From NCBI GenBank assembly GCA_041567315.1, contig JBFGCA010000015.1, positions 1 through 57,238 on the forward strand: 57,238 bases of DNA, written 5' to 3'. Of this stretch, positions 35,455 to 45,643 are shown in pieces (position 1 is the stretch's first letter; every line of letters starts with the position of its first letter). This stretch comes from JBFGCA01 sp041567315. Its GTDB lineage: Bacteria > Acidobacteriota > Thermoanaerobaculia > Multivoradales > JAHEKO01. The notes beneath the pieces are model-generated. The model made no database searches. It was not told where the DNA came from and saw only the letters and a list, made by a program, of their open reading frames with translations. A program made the position numbers and the translations under genes.

Positions 35455-35778
35455 GGGGCCGCGGGGTGGCTGAACGAGGGCTCCCCTGGCTGGGGTGAAG
35501 GGCCAGCCGAGGGCCGAGCGTCCTCGAGCGTCGCCGGATTTGCCCGGTGAGGGACGCGAACCTCCGGGGGGCCGCTAAGAACGGTCGGGGCGCGGACACG
35601 GCCCCCCGAGCTCCAGACGCCGGAGAGACGCGAGGCCCCAGGATCAGGCGGATTCGGCGATGAGCTTCTAGGGACCTGTGGAGGCGCTGCCTGGGGACAT
35701 ACCGGTGCCGCGGCAGAGGCGGCGCGCCACGAACCGCGTCGTAGGGCCGAGACGAGACGGTCGAGCCGAACGCGACCG
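35455..35778. other. Gap with 10-bp inverted repeat
   Basis: No convincing gene on either strand. A perfect 10-bp inverted repeat CGGGGGGCCG (35565-35574) and its complement at 35599-35608 could form a long-loop hairpin. It lacks a T-run. The rest shows no promoter-like or tRNA-like pattern. Confidence 0.35.
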
Positions 35779-36600
35779 CTACGGCGGGCCCACCAGCAGC
35801 TCACCGCGCAGGACGGTGACCGCCCGCCCGCCCACGCTCACCCGGTCGCCCGCGACCCGCAGCCGCACCCGGCCGCCCCTGGCCGAGGCCTGGTAGCCCG
35901 TCAGCTCGCTGCGGCCCAGGCGAGCGCTCCAGAAAGGCCCCAGGCAGCAGTGGGCCGAGCCGGTGACCGGGTCCTCGTCGATCCCTACCGCTGGACCGAA
36001 GAAACGGGAGACGAAGTCGAACTCCTCGCTGTCCGAAGCGGCGGTGACAATCACGCCCCCGTCCAACTGGGCGAGGGCCCTGAAGTCCGGCCTCAGGCCA
36101 CGCAGCCGCCCCTCGCTCTCCAGCTCCACTAGGTAGTGGGATCGGTTGTGCCCGAGCCACACGATCGGGGTCCCTAGCGCCTGGCCGAGGCCGGCCGGCT
36201 CGGCCACCGGCTCGGCCGGCGGCCCCGGCAGGTCCATCAGGATCTCGTCACCCGAGCGCTCGGCGCGCAGCCGCCCGCTTCGGGTGTGGAACATCGCCGG
36301 TTGCGCCGCCGCCAGCCGCCCCGTCTCCCACAGCACGTGGGCGCTGGCCAGGGTGGCATGCCCACACAGGTACACCTCGGTGGCAGGGGTGAACCAGCGG
36401 AGCCGGTAGCCGCCCTCTTCCGGCCACAGAAAGGCGGTCTCCGACAAGTTCATCTCGCCGGCCACCGCCTGCATCCAGTCGGCGGCGGCCGGTCCGGTCC
36501 TCAGGCACACGGCCGCCGGGTTGCCGGCGAAGGGCTCGCCGGTGAAGGCATCGAGCTGGTAGATCTTATGGCGCTGTCCCCCGCGCCCGCCCACCACCAT
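35779..36600 (-). CDS. PhzF-family isomerase
   Basis: A 273-residue member of the PhzF/DapF-like fold. It shows KIYQLDAFTGEPFAGNPAAV, NLSETAFLWPEE (Glu of the family active site) and DEDPVTGSAHCCLGPFW. Known members isomerise trans-2,3-dihydro-3-hydroxyanthranilate or related compounds; the substrate here is unknown and no phenazine genes are nearby. The usual N-terminus would begin at about HKIYQ; ATG 36600 and the first ten codons (MVVGGRGGQR) come from the adjacent hairpin repeat. Confidence 0.85.
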   Translation of the reverse strand: MVVGGRGGQRHKIYQLDAFTGEPFAGNPAAVCLRTGPAAADWMQAVAGEMNLSETAFLWPEEGGYRLRWFTPATEVYLCGHATLASAHVLWETGRLAAAQPAMFHTRSGRLRAERSGDEILMDLPGPPAEPVAEPAGLGQALGTPIVWLGHNRSHYLVELESEGRLRGLRPDFRALAQLDGGVIVTAASDSEEFDFVSRFFGPAVGIDEDPVTGSAHCCLGPFWSARLGRSELTGYQASARGGRVRLRVAGDRVSVGGRAVTVLRGELLVGPP

Positions 36601-36609
36601 CGGGCGGGA

Positions 36610-36736
36610 ACCACCGCAGGCCGCGGACCCTCCGCACCCCGCGCCAGCCCACCGCCATCGGGCGGGAGGCCGCCGCCAGGCCGGGGGGTTGGCAGCCGCG
36701 TAACGTGTTGGCCGGGGTCGGGGAGTGAAGCGGGGT
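36610..36736. repeat. Intergenic hairpin repeat family 2, copy 2
   Basis: About 127 bp matching 25791-25916. It is extended leftwards by a second 30-bp hairpin unit (36580-36609), 28/30 identical to the unit at 36638-36667. That extra unit contains the phzF start codon. Both copies run in the same orientation and lie upstream of minus-strand genes. Confidence 0.85.
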
Positions 36737-36797
36737 CAACGCCCGGCCCCCAGGCGGCCGAGGGCGGGGGCCGGCGCGCCGACCGTGGCTGCTCTCG

Positions 36798-36998
36798 CTA
36801 CCCGGTGCCGTACCGCCGCTTGAAGCGCTCGACGCGCCCGGCGGTGTCCACGAACTTCTGCTTGCCGGTGAAGAACGGGTGGCACTCGTTGCAGATCTCC
36901 AGGCGCAGCTCCCGCTTGGAGGAGAGGGTCTCGAACGAGTTGCCGCAAGCGCAGACCGCTGTGACGCGGTACATCTGCGGATGGATGTCGGGTTTCAT
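36798..36998 (-). CDS. rpmE: 50S ribosomal protein L31
   Basis: A 66-residue L31 of the zinc-binding (C+) type: VTAVCACGNSFETLSSKREL and EICNECHPFFTGKQKFVDTA, with the four cysteines as CxC...CxxC. The start is ATG 36998, with GAGG upstream; a longer frame upstream is not conserved. L31 bridges the subunits. Zn-containing L31 is commonly replaced by a paralogue under zinc starvation; none is seen here. Confidence 0.96.
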   Translation of the reverse strand: MKPDIHPQMYRVTAVCACGNSFETLSSKRELRLEICNECHPFFTGKQKFVDTAGRVERFKRRYGTG

Positions 36999-37309
36999 GG
37001 CCTGTACCTCGAGAGTGCGGCCGCGGGCCGGCGGCCGGGCGTGAACGGTAGATGATAGCGCTTCTCCGCGCCACGGGCAAGAACTCCCCGGGTGCTGCCC
37101 GGCGAAAACCGGGAGTTTTGCCGTTCCTTGCCGGGAGACCGCCACAAACTCGGTGGGGGGAGCACCGGTGGGCAGCGGCAGGGTGAAGGCCGAAGGGGCC
37201 CTAAATCATTGATCTCATTTGACTTAGAGCTGTAGATTGCTCTCCGGGTGCTATCGACGCATAGCCATCGCACAATGGCATCCGCGTTGCTCCCTTCAAG
37301 TTCCGACTC
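36999..37309. other. Gap upstream of rpmE with bulged hairpin
   Basis: A hairpin at 37101-37122 (GGCGAAAAC, loop CGGGA, GTTTTGCC; one bulge) lies upstream of rpmE. 37190-37245 is an AT-richer stretch, with TTGACT at 37219-37224 but no partner -10. No gene is recognised; this probably holds the rpmE promoter and the border of the GGDEF remnant. Confidence 0.35.
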
Positions 37310-37543
37310 TTGACGCCGGAATCCGTCCTCCGGACAGCCAGGAGAAGTTCGATGATCAGCGCCAGCATCGGGATCGCGTTCTTTCCGGAGGACGACGCGG
37401 ATGTCGAGCGCCTGCTCAAGAAGGCCGAGGCCGCCATGCGGCGGGTCAAGCGGGCCGGTGGCGACGGCTATCTCTGCTACAGCCCGGCGATGGACGAGAC
37501 CCCGCTGGAGCAGGCGCTCCACCGCCGCGGCGAAAAGCGGTGA
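37310..37543 (+). pseudogene. C-terminal remnant of a GGDEF-domain protein
   Basis: An open frame of 77 codons. Residues MISASIGIAFFPEDDADV, then AEAAMRRVKRAGGDGYLCYS and PAMDE match the end of diguanylate cyclase domains, where the chain continues into a linker or an EAL domain. The GGDEF signature and all upstream sequence are missing, and no start-proximal signals are seen. It is a truncated gene. It abuts the response regulator gene on the opposite strand (4 bases apart). Confidence 0.7.
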
Positions 37544-37547
37544 GCTG

Positions 37548-38926
<1,379 letters not shown>

Positions 38927-38927
<1 letters not shown>

Positions 38928-41707
38928 CACTGCTCCGGAGACGGCGGCTGTTCGCGGGACGGCTGGAAGCGCGGCATTTCTACGATGAAGCGGCTACCTT
39001 CCCCGGGCCGGCTCTCGACCCGCAGGTCGCCGCCGTGGCGTCGCGCGATGCTGTAGCTGATCGACAGCCCCAGTCCGGTGCCGCCGCGCGCCAGCTTGGT
39101 CGAATAGAACGGCTGGAAGATCTTCGCCAGCTCGGTCTCGGCGATGCCGGGACCGTCGTCCTCGATCGCCACCCGCACCCGGTCGCCGTCGGCCTCGAGG
39201 TCGACCGCGAGCCGCCCGCCGCCGCCGGCCTGCAGCGCGTCGACCGCGTTGAGCACCAGGTTGGTGAACACCTGCTGGAGCTCGACCTCGTTGCCCACCA
39301 CCTGAACGGGCTCCTGAGGCGGTTGCCACTCGAGCGTGGCGCGACCCTCGGCCAGGCGCTCCGCCAACAGCTCCAGACACTCGCTGAGCAGCGGGGCGAG
39401 CGACAGCGGGCGCCGCTCGCGCTGCCGGTCGCGGGCGAACTCCAGCAGGTTGTTGACGATCTGTGCCGCCCGGAAGGTCTGCCGCTCCACCTTGTGGAGC
39501 AGCTCCCGCCGCGGGTCCCCTTCGGGGGTGTCGGCGAGCAGCATCTGGGCGTAGCTCGAGATGCCGGTGATCGGGGTGTTGACCTCGTGGGCGACGCCGG
39601 CGGCGAGCATGCCGAGCGAGGCCAGCCGCTCCTTCTCCTTGAGGGTGTTCTCCATCTCCACCCGCTCGGTGACGTCCTGGACCACCACCACCCGGCGCTC
39701 GTCGGCCTCCTCCTGGAGAGGGGCGGCGCTGACCTGAAGATAACGGTCGCCGCCGCCGCCGGTCAGCTTCACCTCGCTCAGACCCTGGCCGGGCTCGGGC
39801 AGCCGGTCGAGCGGCAGCAGCTCGGTCAGCGGCCGGCCGATCGCCGCCGCCGGCTCGATCCCGGCCAGGGCGGCCAGCGCGGCGTTGGCCGACAGCACCC
39901 GCCCGTTCGGGTCGGTGACGGCGATGCCGGCCGGCGAGGACTCGATGATCCCCTGGCTGTAGCGCTGCAGGCGGACCACCTCGTCGAGCTGCTGCTGCAC
40001 CTGTTCGAGGAGCTGCGCGTTCTCCATCGCCAGGGACGCCTGGTTGAGGAGACCGCGGACCAGGTCCTCATCGTCGCTCGACAGCGGGGTCTGACCCTCC
40101 TTGTAGCCGGTCAGCAGGACCCCGATCCGCTGCTCGCGGACCCGCAGCGGGAAGGCGTAGCGGTAGCCGGCGGTGAACAGCCGCGCCAGCGGCTCGAGCC
40201 GCTCGGCCGGGAACTCCACCCCGGTCAGGATCTCCACCTCGGCGTCCCAGAAGCCCTCTTCGAAATCCCCGGTGGTCAGCTCGGCGGGCAGGGTGCGATG
40301 CGGCTGGAAGGGGAGCAGCCGGTCGCCGTGGGCCAGCAGCAGGGTGGCGGGCCGCAGCCCCAGCCCGGCTCTCAGCCGCTCGAGCAGCGCCGTGCACAGT
40401 CGGCCCAGGCTCCGCTCGCGGAGCACCTCGCGGCCGAAGTCGGACAGCGCCCGCCGCTTGGCCCAGTCGCTGCCGTACTGCAACCGCTCGAGCGAGGCGC
40501 TCACCCCCCGCCGGGTGGGGATCAGCAGCCCGGCGATGCCCAGCCCGGAGACGAAGGACAGCAGGGTGCGCGCGAAGGCCGCCTGGTCGGGGAGCGCCCG
40601 GTTGATCACCAGGTTGGCGAGTGAGAACCCGACCACCCCGACCAGCGCGGTGAGCGCCAGCGAGGTGGTGTGGCGGACGATGCCGCCGATGTCCCACAGC
40701 TTGTAGCGCAGGATGGCGTAGGCGAAGGTGAGCGGTACCAGCGCCAGCGGCAGCACCGCGGCCGACGCCACCGGCATCGACGGGGTCCAGCCCAGCGCCC
40801 GGGGCACCAGGTAGAGGGCCGCGAACGGCAGGTAGCCGACCCCGGCGCCGATGGCTATCCAGGCTGTCTGGCGGGCCGGCTCGCCGCCCGGCGTCCGCCG
40901 CAAACGCCAGCCGAGCACCGCCGCCGCCGCCGCCGAGAAGCCGACCAGGTGGAACAGCTCCAGCTGGTCGAGCACCCGCAGCGCCGGTCCCACCCGGCCG
41001 CCGAACAGCCAGCCGCCGTCGAAGAAGGCGAGGTCGGTCTGGAGCAGCAGCAGGAAGGCCGCCGGCAGGTAGAGGAACGGCACGGCCCGCTGGACCAGCT
41101 CGCGGCGCTGTGGGGGTCGCGGGAAGACCGTGAACAGGTGCAGGGTGAGCGGCGCCAACAGGACCCGGGCCAGCTGGTCGAGACCGAACAGCAGGCGGTC
41201 GACGCCGTCGAACGGCGGCGTCGCGGTGACCAGATAGAGCAGAGCCGAGGTCAGGCACCAGACGAAGAACAGCGCCGCCGGCCGCCGTCCGTCGCGCAGC
41301 AGCGTATAGGCGCCGATCAGCAGATAGCCGGTGCCGATGAGGGCCAGGATCAGGTATGGGAAGTCGATCCGGAGCGGCGGCAGCGGGTGGCTGACGGTGG
41401 TCATCCGCTCGCCGCGGAGCACCACCAGCTCGCTGACCGGCCGCCGGCGCAGCGCCTCGCCCAGCTCGGCGACCTCGCCGAGGGCGCGACCGTTGACCAG
41501 CACGATGCGGTCGCCGGCGCGCAGGCCCGACCCCGGCGCCGCGACCTGGGCGACCAGCCAGTGCCCGGCCCGCTGCTCGGCCTCCAGGCCCAGCGGCTGG
41601 AAGGTCTCCGCCTTGCGATAGAAGCTGACGCCGCCGGCGATCGCCACCGCCGCCGCCAGCAGCGCGGCGGTGAGCAACGTCGTGCGCCTGATCTTCGGAC
41701 TCCTCAC
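38927..41707 (-). CDS. Multi-domain sensor histidine kinase (PDZ-TM-GAF-PAS-HK)
   Basis: About 926 residues from GTG 41707, preferred because GGGGAGGGG lies seven bases before it; an ATG at 41782 would add 25 residues. Order: membrane segment (about 8-27), PDZ-like domain (about 45-110, with GSGLRAGDRIVLVNGRALGE), multiple membrane helices (about 125-390), GAF (about 430-575), PAS (about 600-690), HisKA with the phospho-acceptor in GVAHEVNTPITGI (His about 706), and HATPase (about 800-915; NLVLNAVDAL, DDGPGI, GGTGLGLSIS). It probably senses an envelope or membrane cue and phosphorylates the downstream NtrC-type regulator. Confidence 0.92.
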
Positions 41708-41775
41708 GGACTGGCCCCTCCCCTGCCGAAGTCGATCAACGCCGATCGGATCAGCACGATCCATGCCACCGACAC

Positions 41776-41877
41776 GGTTCATTGAACCGGCCCTAAGGCC
41801 TTTTTTCAGGAGGACTTAGGGCAGATCTCCAAGAGGATGATGCCTGTCCAATTTTTTGGATTCAATTCCTTGACAGG
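41776..41877. promoter_or_regulatory. AT-rich regulatory region with several palindromes
   Basis: This lies between a barrel gene's stop and the kinase gene and is much less GC-rich than the surroundings. It contains the palindrome GGTTCATTGAACC (41776-41788), the inverted repeat CCCTAAG/CTTAGGG (41791-41797 and 41815-41821), GGCC-CTAA-GGCC followed by six Ts on the plus strand, TCCAA-TTTT-TTGGA, and CCTGTC/GACAGG (41843-41848 and 41872-41877). It probably holds the kinase operon promoter with operator sites and possibly a terminator for the minus-strand barrel gene. Confidence 0.45.
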
Positions 41878-41927
41878 TGACGCCCGGCGGCGGAAGGCCG
41901 CGCCGAGGGAGGCCGGCAGGTTGGCGG

Positions 41928-43838
41928 CTAGAACCGGACGGCGATGCCGCCGGTGACCCGCTTGCGGAGGTCCTCGGTGTCGTGGGCGGTGCGGCCGGTG
42001 ACCGAGGAGGCGCCGCGGGAGACTTCCATGTTGAGGTGCAAGGCCAGGTCGGTGGTGACCCGGCTGAGCACGTCGAGGTCCTGGGTCAGCATGAGCTGCA
42101 GCCGCTCCAGCTCCATGTCCGGCGTCTCCTCCTGCCGGTCGAGCGGCTCCAGCTCCTGGGCCAGGTGATGGAAGGCCACGAAGACCCCGGTCGAGGTCTG
42201 CTCGAAGCGGGTGTCCAGCGAGGTCACCAGATAACGGATTCGGTTCTCGTACGAGGAGTCGTCGGTGGCGTAGAGCACGCCGCCGCCGCCCGCCGCCAGG
42301 CTCGACTCGAGCCGGGCCAGCACCTTGGGCGCCAGCCGCCGGGTGAGCGCCAGCTGCACCTCGGGGAGGCTGTCGCCCTCGACCAGGTAGAGGCTCTCCA
42401 GGTGGTTGAAGAAGTCGTCGTTGAAGTAGAGCCGCAGGGTCTCGGCGAGACGCCGGTGGACCGCCCCGATGCTGAAGGTCTCCTGGCCGCCGACCTCGCG
42501 GGCCAGCAGCACCCGGTAGCAGTATTCGTCGGTCAGCTCGCAGGTGTTCAGCTCGTTGTAGTGGGCGGCCATGAAGTCGGGACGGTGCTCGAGCTCGTCG
42601 ATCCGCCGGTCGTGGATCTGGTAGCTGGCCGCGGTGTAGGCCCGCCAGTTGGGCGCCAGCTGGAGAACGAAGCCGCTGCGGGGTGCCAGCGACAGGCTGC
42701 CGTCCCGGAGGGTCGAGTAGAGCCCGAACTCCACCAGGACCGCGGGCTTGACCTGCAGACCGCCGCGGCCGTAGAGGTCCATGCGCTCCTCGGGCAGCAG
42801 CTCCTCGACCGGCAGATCGCTTCGCAGGTACTCGCTTTCGCGCTCGCGGTAGCGGACCCCCGCCTGCACCGTCGAGCGCTCGCTGGGGGTGCTGGTGTAG
42901 GAGCCCTCCACCCGCCAGGACCGCGAGGCGGCGGGCAGGCCCAGCGGCGCGAAGGCTCCCTGCCGGTAGAAGTTGGACTCTGCCGTGTACTGGGCCAGGA
43001 AGTCCGAGCGCCCGCTCTCGCCCACCGCCTGCGACCAGCTCACCCGGTGGCGCTCGAAGTCCACCGCGTTCGCCTCGGTCGGCCGCAGCCGGTTGTTGAG
43101 CGAGGTCAGCTGAACGCCGGTGGAGCCACCGTGGTCCACCTGCAGCGACACTGCCTGCGAGTGCCCGAGCGAGGTGCTGGCGCCCACCGCCCCGGAAGTC
43201 CCCGCTTCGAGCTCCCGGAAGTCGCCGGTCAGCCCGATGCTCACGTCCTGGATGGCGCCGCGCAGCCCCAACCGGCCGCCGGCCATCATCGCGCTGCCGT
43301 AGTCGAGGCCTTCGCTGGTGCCCGCCACCGCCTGCATCTCGGCCCGCACCAGGCTGGCCAGGCGCTGCGAGCGGTCCTCTTCGAGGGCCGCGGCCTCCTC
43401 GGCCTCGGTGCCCTCGATGTCACGCAGCACGTCGGCCGGGATCTGCTGGCGGATCGACCAGTAGCTGTCCTCGCCGGCCCGCTCGAAGGCGGTCTCGGCC
43501 AGCAGCTCGAAGTCGAGGAACTGGCGCGCCTGCTCGGTGGCCCGGCTCAGCAGGGCGATGGCCGGCACGAAACCGCTCTTGTAGGCGATGACCTTGTAGA
43601 TCCCGGCCGGCAACCGGTGGAACAGGAAGGCGCCGTCGTCGTCGGTGACCACCTTGCGGAGAGTGAAATCGGAGAGCTGGTACACGTAGACGTTGGACGA
43701 GGCCAGCGGCGAGCTGGCGCTCGCCACCCGCCCGGCCAGCAGGCCGCCCAGGGCGTCGAGCCCGTCCGCCCTAACGGCGCCGCCAGCGGCCGCCAGGAGG
43801 ACCGTCACGAGGACCGCGAGTCGCTGTGGGTTCAGCAT
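41928..43838 (-). CDS. Outer-membrane beta-barrel protein with carboxypeptidase-regulatory-like domain
   Basis: A 636-residue protein starting at ATG 43838 (GAGGAG directly upstream; an in-frame start at 43892 would add 18 residues). A signal peptide is present. Residues about 30-110 form a carboxypeptidase-regulatory-like beta-sandwich (LLAGRVASASSPLASSNVYV, then TDDDGAFLFHRLPAGIYKVI), as found at the N-terminus of TonB-dependent receptors. The rest is alternating amphipathic strands ending in GGIAVRF, a C-terminal Phe typical of barrels. No TonB box or plug domain is clear. ComF lies 25 bases upstream on the same strand. Confidence 0.8.
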   Translation of the reverse strand: MLNPQRLAVLVTVLLAAAGGAVRADGLDALGGLLAGRVASASSPLASSNVYVYQLSDFTLRKVVTDDDGAFLFHRLPAGIYKVIAYKSGFVPAIALLSRATEQARQFLDFELLAETAFERAGEDSYWSIRQQIPADVLRDIEGTEAEEAAALEEDRSQRLASLVRAEMQAVAGTSEGLDYGSAMMAGGRLGLRGAIQDVSIGLTGDFRELEAGTSGAVGASTSLGHSQAVSLQVDHGGSTGVQLTSLNNRLRPTEANAVDFERHRVSWSQAVGESGRSDFLAQYTAESNFYRQGAFAPLGLPAASRSWRVEGSYTSTPSERSTVQAGVRYRERESEYLRSDLPVEELLPEERMDLYGRGGLQVKPAVLVEFGLYSTLRDGSLSLAPRSGFVLQLAPNWRAYTAASYQIHDRRIDELEHRPDFMAAHYNELNTCELTDEYCYRVLLAREVGGQETFSIGAVHRRLAETLRLYFNDDFFNHLESLYLVEGDSLPEVQLALTRRLAPKVLARLESSLAAGGGGVLYATDDSSYENRIRYLVTSLDTRFEQTSTGVFVAFHHLAQELEPLDRQEETPDMELERLQLMLTQDLDVLSRVTTDLALHLNMEVSRGASSVTGRTAHDTEDLRKRVTGGIAVRF

Positions 43839-43863
43839 CTCCTCAGAGGATACGCCCAGCGGA

Positions 43864-44679
43864 TTATATTCGGTTCCCGAAGGGCCTGTCAAAGCGCCGG
43901 GCGGGGTCCCGGCCAGGCGCCGCCGGGCCGTCCGGAGTGCGTCCCGCGGCCAGCCCCAAGACCGCCGCGGCGCCCGCGCGGCGCAGTGCCCGGGCGGCGG
44001 CTTCCAGGGTGGCCCCGGTGGTGAACACGTCGTCGACCAGCAGCACTCGTCTGCCCTGCACGGTGGGCGTCTCCTGTTGCCGTCCTTTTACGCAAAAGGC
44101 GTGCCGCAGGTTGGCCAGGCGGTCCTTTCGGTCCCGGCGCGCCTGGGGCGGCGTGGCCCGCCGCCGCCGCAGGACGCGGCGGCAGGGCAGTCCCGCCAGC
44201 GCCGCCAGCGGGCGGGCGATCTCCTCGGCCTGGTCGTAGCCGCGCGCCAGCCGGCGGCGCCAGTGCAGGGGCACCGGCACCACCAGGTCGACGGCCGCCA
44301 GCTGGGTGGCGAAACTCTCGTGGAGGGCCGACGCCAGCTGGGCGCCGAGATAGTAGAGGCCGCCGAACTTGAGACCGCGGATCACCGCGTCGAGTGGTGG
44401 CTCGTAGCTCCACCCGGCCAGCAGACGGCGGTAGGGAAGCCGCCGCCGCCGGCACCCGCCACACAGATAACCGGCGGGCAGGCCGGCGGCGACGAGCCCG
44501 CGGCCACAGCCGGCGCAGGCTTCCGCCGCCAACCGCCGCAGCCGGCCCCGACAGGCGCGGCACAGACCCAGCGGCAGCGACTCGCAGCCCTCGAGCCGCT
44601 CGCAGGCCAGGCAGGCCGGCGGCAGCAGGAAGGCCAGCAGCCGGCGGCCGGCGCGGAAAGCCTCGGTTGTGACGCTCAA
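43864..44679 (-). CDS. comF: ComF-family phosphoribosyltransferase-like protein
   Basis: A 271-residue protein. An N-terminal zinc-ribbon region has Cys pairs (CLACERLEGC, CRACRG, CAGCGRG, CGGCRRR), followed by a PRTase domain with YDQAEEIARPLAALAG and the PRPP loop VLLVDDVFTTGATLEAA (about 205-221). ComF acts at a late step of DNA uptake, with helicase-associated roles in naturally competent bacteria; in many genomes it is kept without other competence genes. The C-terminal 30 residues are not conserved. Confidence 0.88.
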   Translation of the reverse strand: MSVTTEAFRAGRRLLAFLLPPACLACERLEGCESLPLGLCRACRGRLRRLAAEACAGCGRGLVAAGLPAGYLCGGCRRRRLPYRRLLAGWSYEPPLDAVIRGLKFGGLYYLGAQLASALHESFATQLAAVDLVVPVPLHWRRRLARGYDQAEEIARPLAALAGLPCRRVLRRRRATPPQARRDRKDRLANLRHAFCVKGRQQETPTVQGRRVLLVDDVFTTGATLEAAARALRRAGAAAVLGLAAGRTPDGPAAPGRDPARRFDRPFGNRI

Positions 44680-44774
44680 TCCACCGGCTCCGTAGACAGG
44701 GGAGATCGCCCGCCCGGGTGCGGGAGACCGCTTTCGGCGAGGACGGCCACCTCAGAGGACGGCAAACGGAGCGC

Positions 44775-44780
44775 TATACT
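44775..44780 (+). promoter_or_regulatory. -10 element before the small barrel gene
   Basis: TATACT (five of six consensus) about 76 bases before the TTG start, in the divergent gap with comF. No clear -35 is visible, so the call is tentative. Confidence 0.35.
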
Positions 44781-44856
44781 CGCGCCTCCGCAGCCGTCCC
44801 GAGGCGATCTCGCGGGCGGAGGTTCAGGGAATCGCGACCTTGTCGAGGGGAGTCCC

Positions 44857-45417
44857 TTGAGACGACTGCTCTTTCAAGCCGGTATACCGCTGGTGCTGGC
44901 GCTGGCGCTGCCGGCCGCCGGTGCGGCGCAGAAGCTCTACACCTTCAACGTGGCGGTCCTGGGCGGCGTCGGCGGCTCGTTCGACGAGGACCAGGCGGGC
45001 TTCACCAACTCGAGCTTCCAGCTCGACCTGGGCAGCGTCATCGAGGACCGCACCCTGGTGTCCGCGCGCCTCGGCCGGCTCGACTACGGCACCGGCGAGC
45101 TGCTGGGCTCGATCAGTGACGCCGAGATCACCTACCTGGTGCTGGGCGCCGAGTACCACAACCCCCCCGGCTTCTTCACCCACACCCTCGGCGAGTCGGG
45201 GCTGTTCGTGGGCGTGGGCGGCTACGACCTCAGCGGCATCCGTCCCGACGGCACCGAGGAGAGCGATACCACGGTGGGCCTGACCGTCGCCGCCCTCGGC
45301 GATTTCGACATCCGCCGCCGCGTCGCCTTCCGCCTCGAGTTCTCCGGCCACTACACCCTGCTCGACGCCGCCCAGTTCTATCTCCTGGCCCACGCCGGCT
45401 TCAACTTCCGCTTCTAG
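44857..45417 (+). CDS. Small outer-membrane beta-barrel protein
   Basis: A 186-residue protein with TTG start 44857, supported by GGGGAG five bases upstream. A signal peptide (about 1-24) is followed by alternating amphipathic beta-strands and a C-terminal GFNFRF, whose final Phe is the usual BAM-recognition feature. The number of strands (about eight) suits an OmpA-like or OmpW-like barrel, but no specific family is recognised. The stop codon lies inside the CTAG end of the MITE-like element at 45414. Confidence 0.75.
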   Translation: MRRLLFQAGIPLVLALALPAAGAAQKLYTFNVAVLGGVGGSFDEDQAGFTNSSFQLDLGSVIEDRTLVSARLGRLDYGTGELLGSISDAEITYLVLGAEYHNPPGFFTHTLGESGLFVGVGGYDLSGIRPDGTEESDTTVGLTVAALGDFDIRRRVAFRLEFSGHYTLLDAAQFYLLAHAGFNFRF

Positions 45418-45582
45418 CGGTCCGTGGTGGAAGTCGGTCGGCTCGGCTGGCGAGCGCGGCGGGGCCGGATGCCAGGCGCCGCGACGCAGGCAATGCCGGG
45501 CCATTGTCGAGGAGCGGCAACGTCGCAGACGGCTCCGCCCCGCCGCCAGACGGGCGGGCAGACTTCCACCACGGACTGCTAG
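45414..45582. mobile_element. MITE-like repeat, family 1, complete copy
   Basis: A 169-bp non-coding element with 22-bp terminal inverted repeats (45414-45435 and 45561-45582; one mismatch), each ending in CTAG. The internal core (about 45473-45543) matches the complement of 54764-54835. It contains the hairpin CAATG-CCGGGC-CATTG (45491-45506). The left CTAG lies on the stop codon of the preceding barrel gene. No transposase is encoded, so it may have been moved in trans or may act as an RNA/DNA structural element. Confidence 0.8.
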
Positions 45583-45593
45583 TCCCGATCTCC

Positions 45594-45622
45594 TTGGGTC
45601 AAGATGCCGACTGGCGTACAAT
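45594..45622 (+). promoter_or_regulatory. Promoter of hflX
   Basis: -35 TTGGGT (45594-45599), a 17-base spacer and -10 TACAAT (45617-45622, five of six). It starts 12 bases after the MITE-like element. The predicted transcript has a leader of only about 15 bases and no Shine-Dalgarno site. Confidence 0.6.
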
Positions 45623-45643
45623 GAGGGTTGGACGTCGATCGCC

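Noticed and set aside
35521..35660. A possible tRNA-like fold near GAACCTCCGG
   Set aside because: No acceptor stem, anticodon arm or CCA-compatible 3' end could be paired; it is better read as a simple inverted repeat.
41789..41806. GGCC-CTAA-GGCC followed by T6 as a plus-strand terminator
   Set aside because: No plus-strand gene ends nearby; the 4-bp stem is weak. It was kept only as part of the regulatory palindrome cluster.
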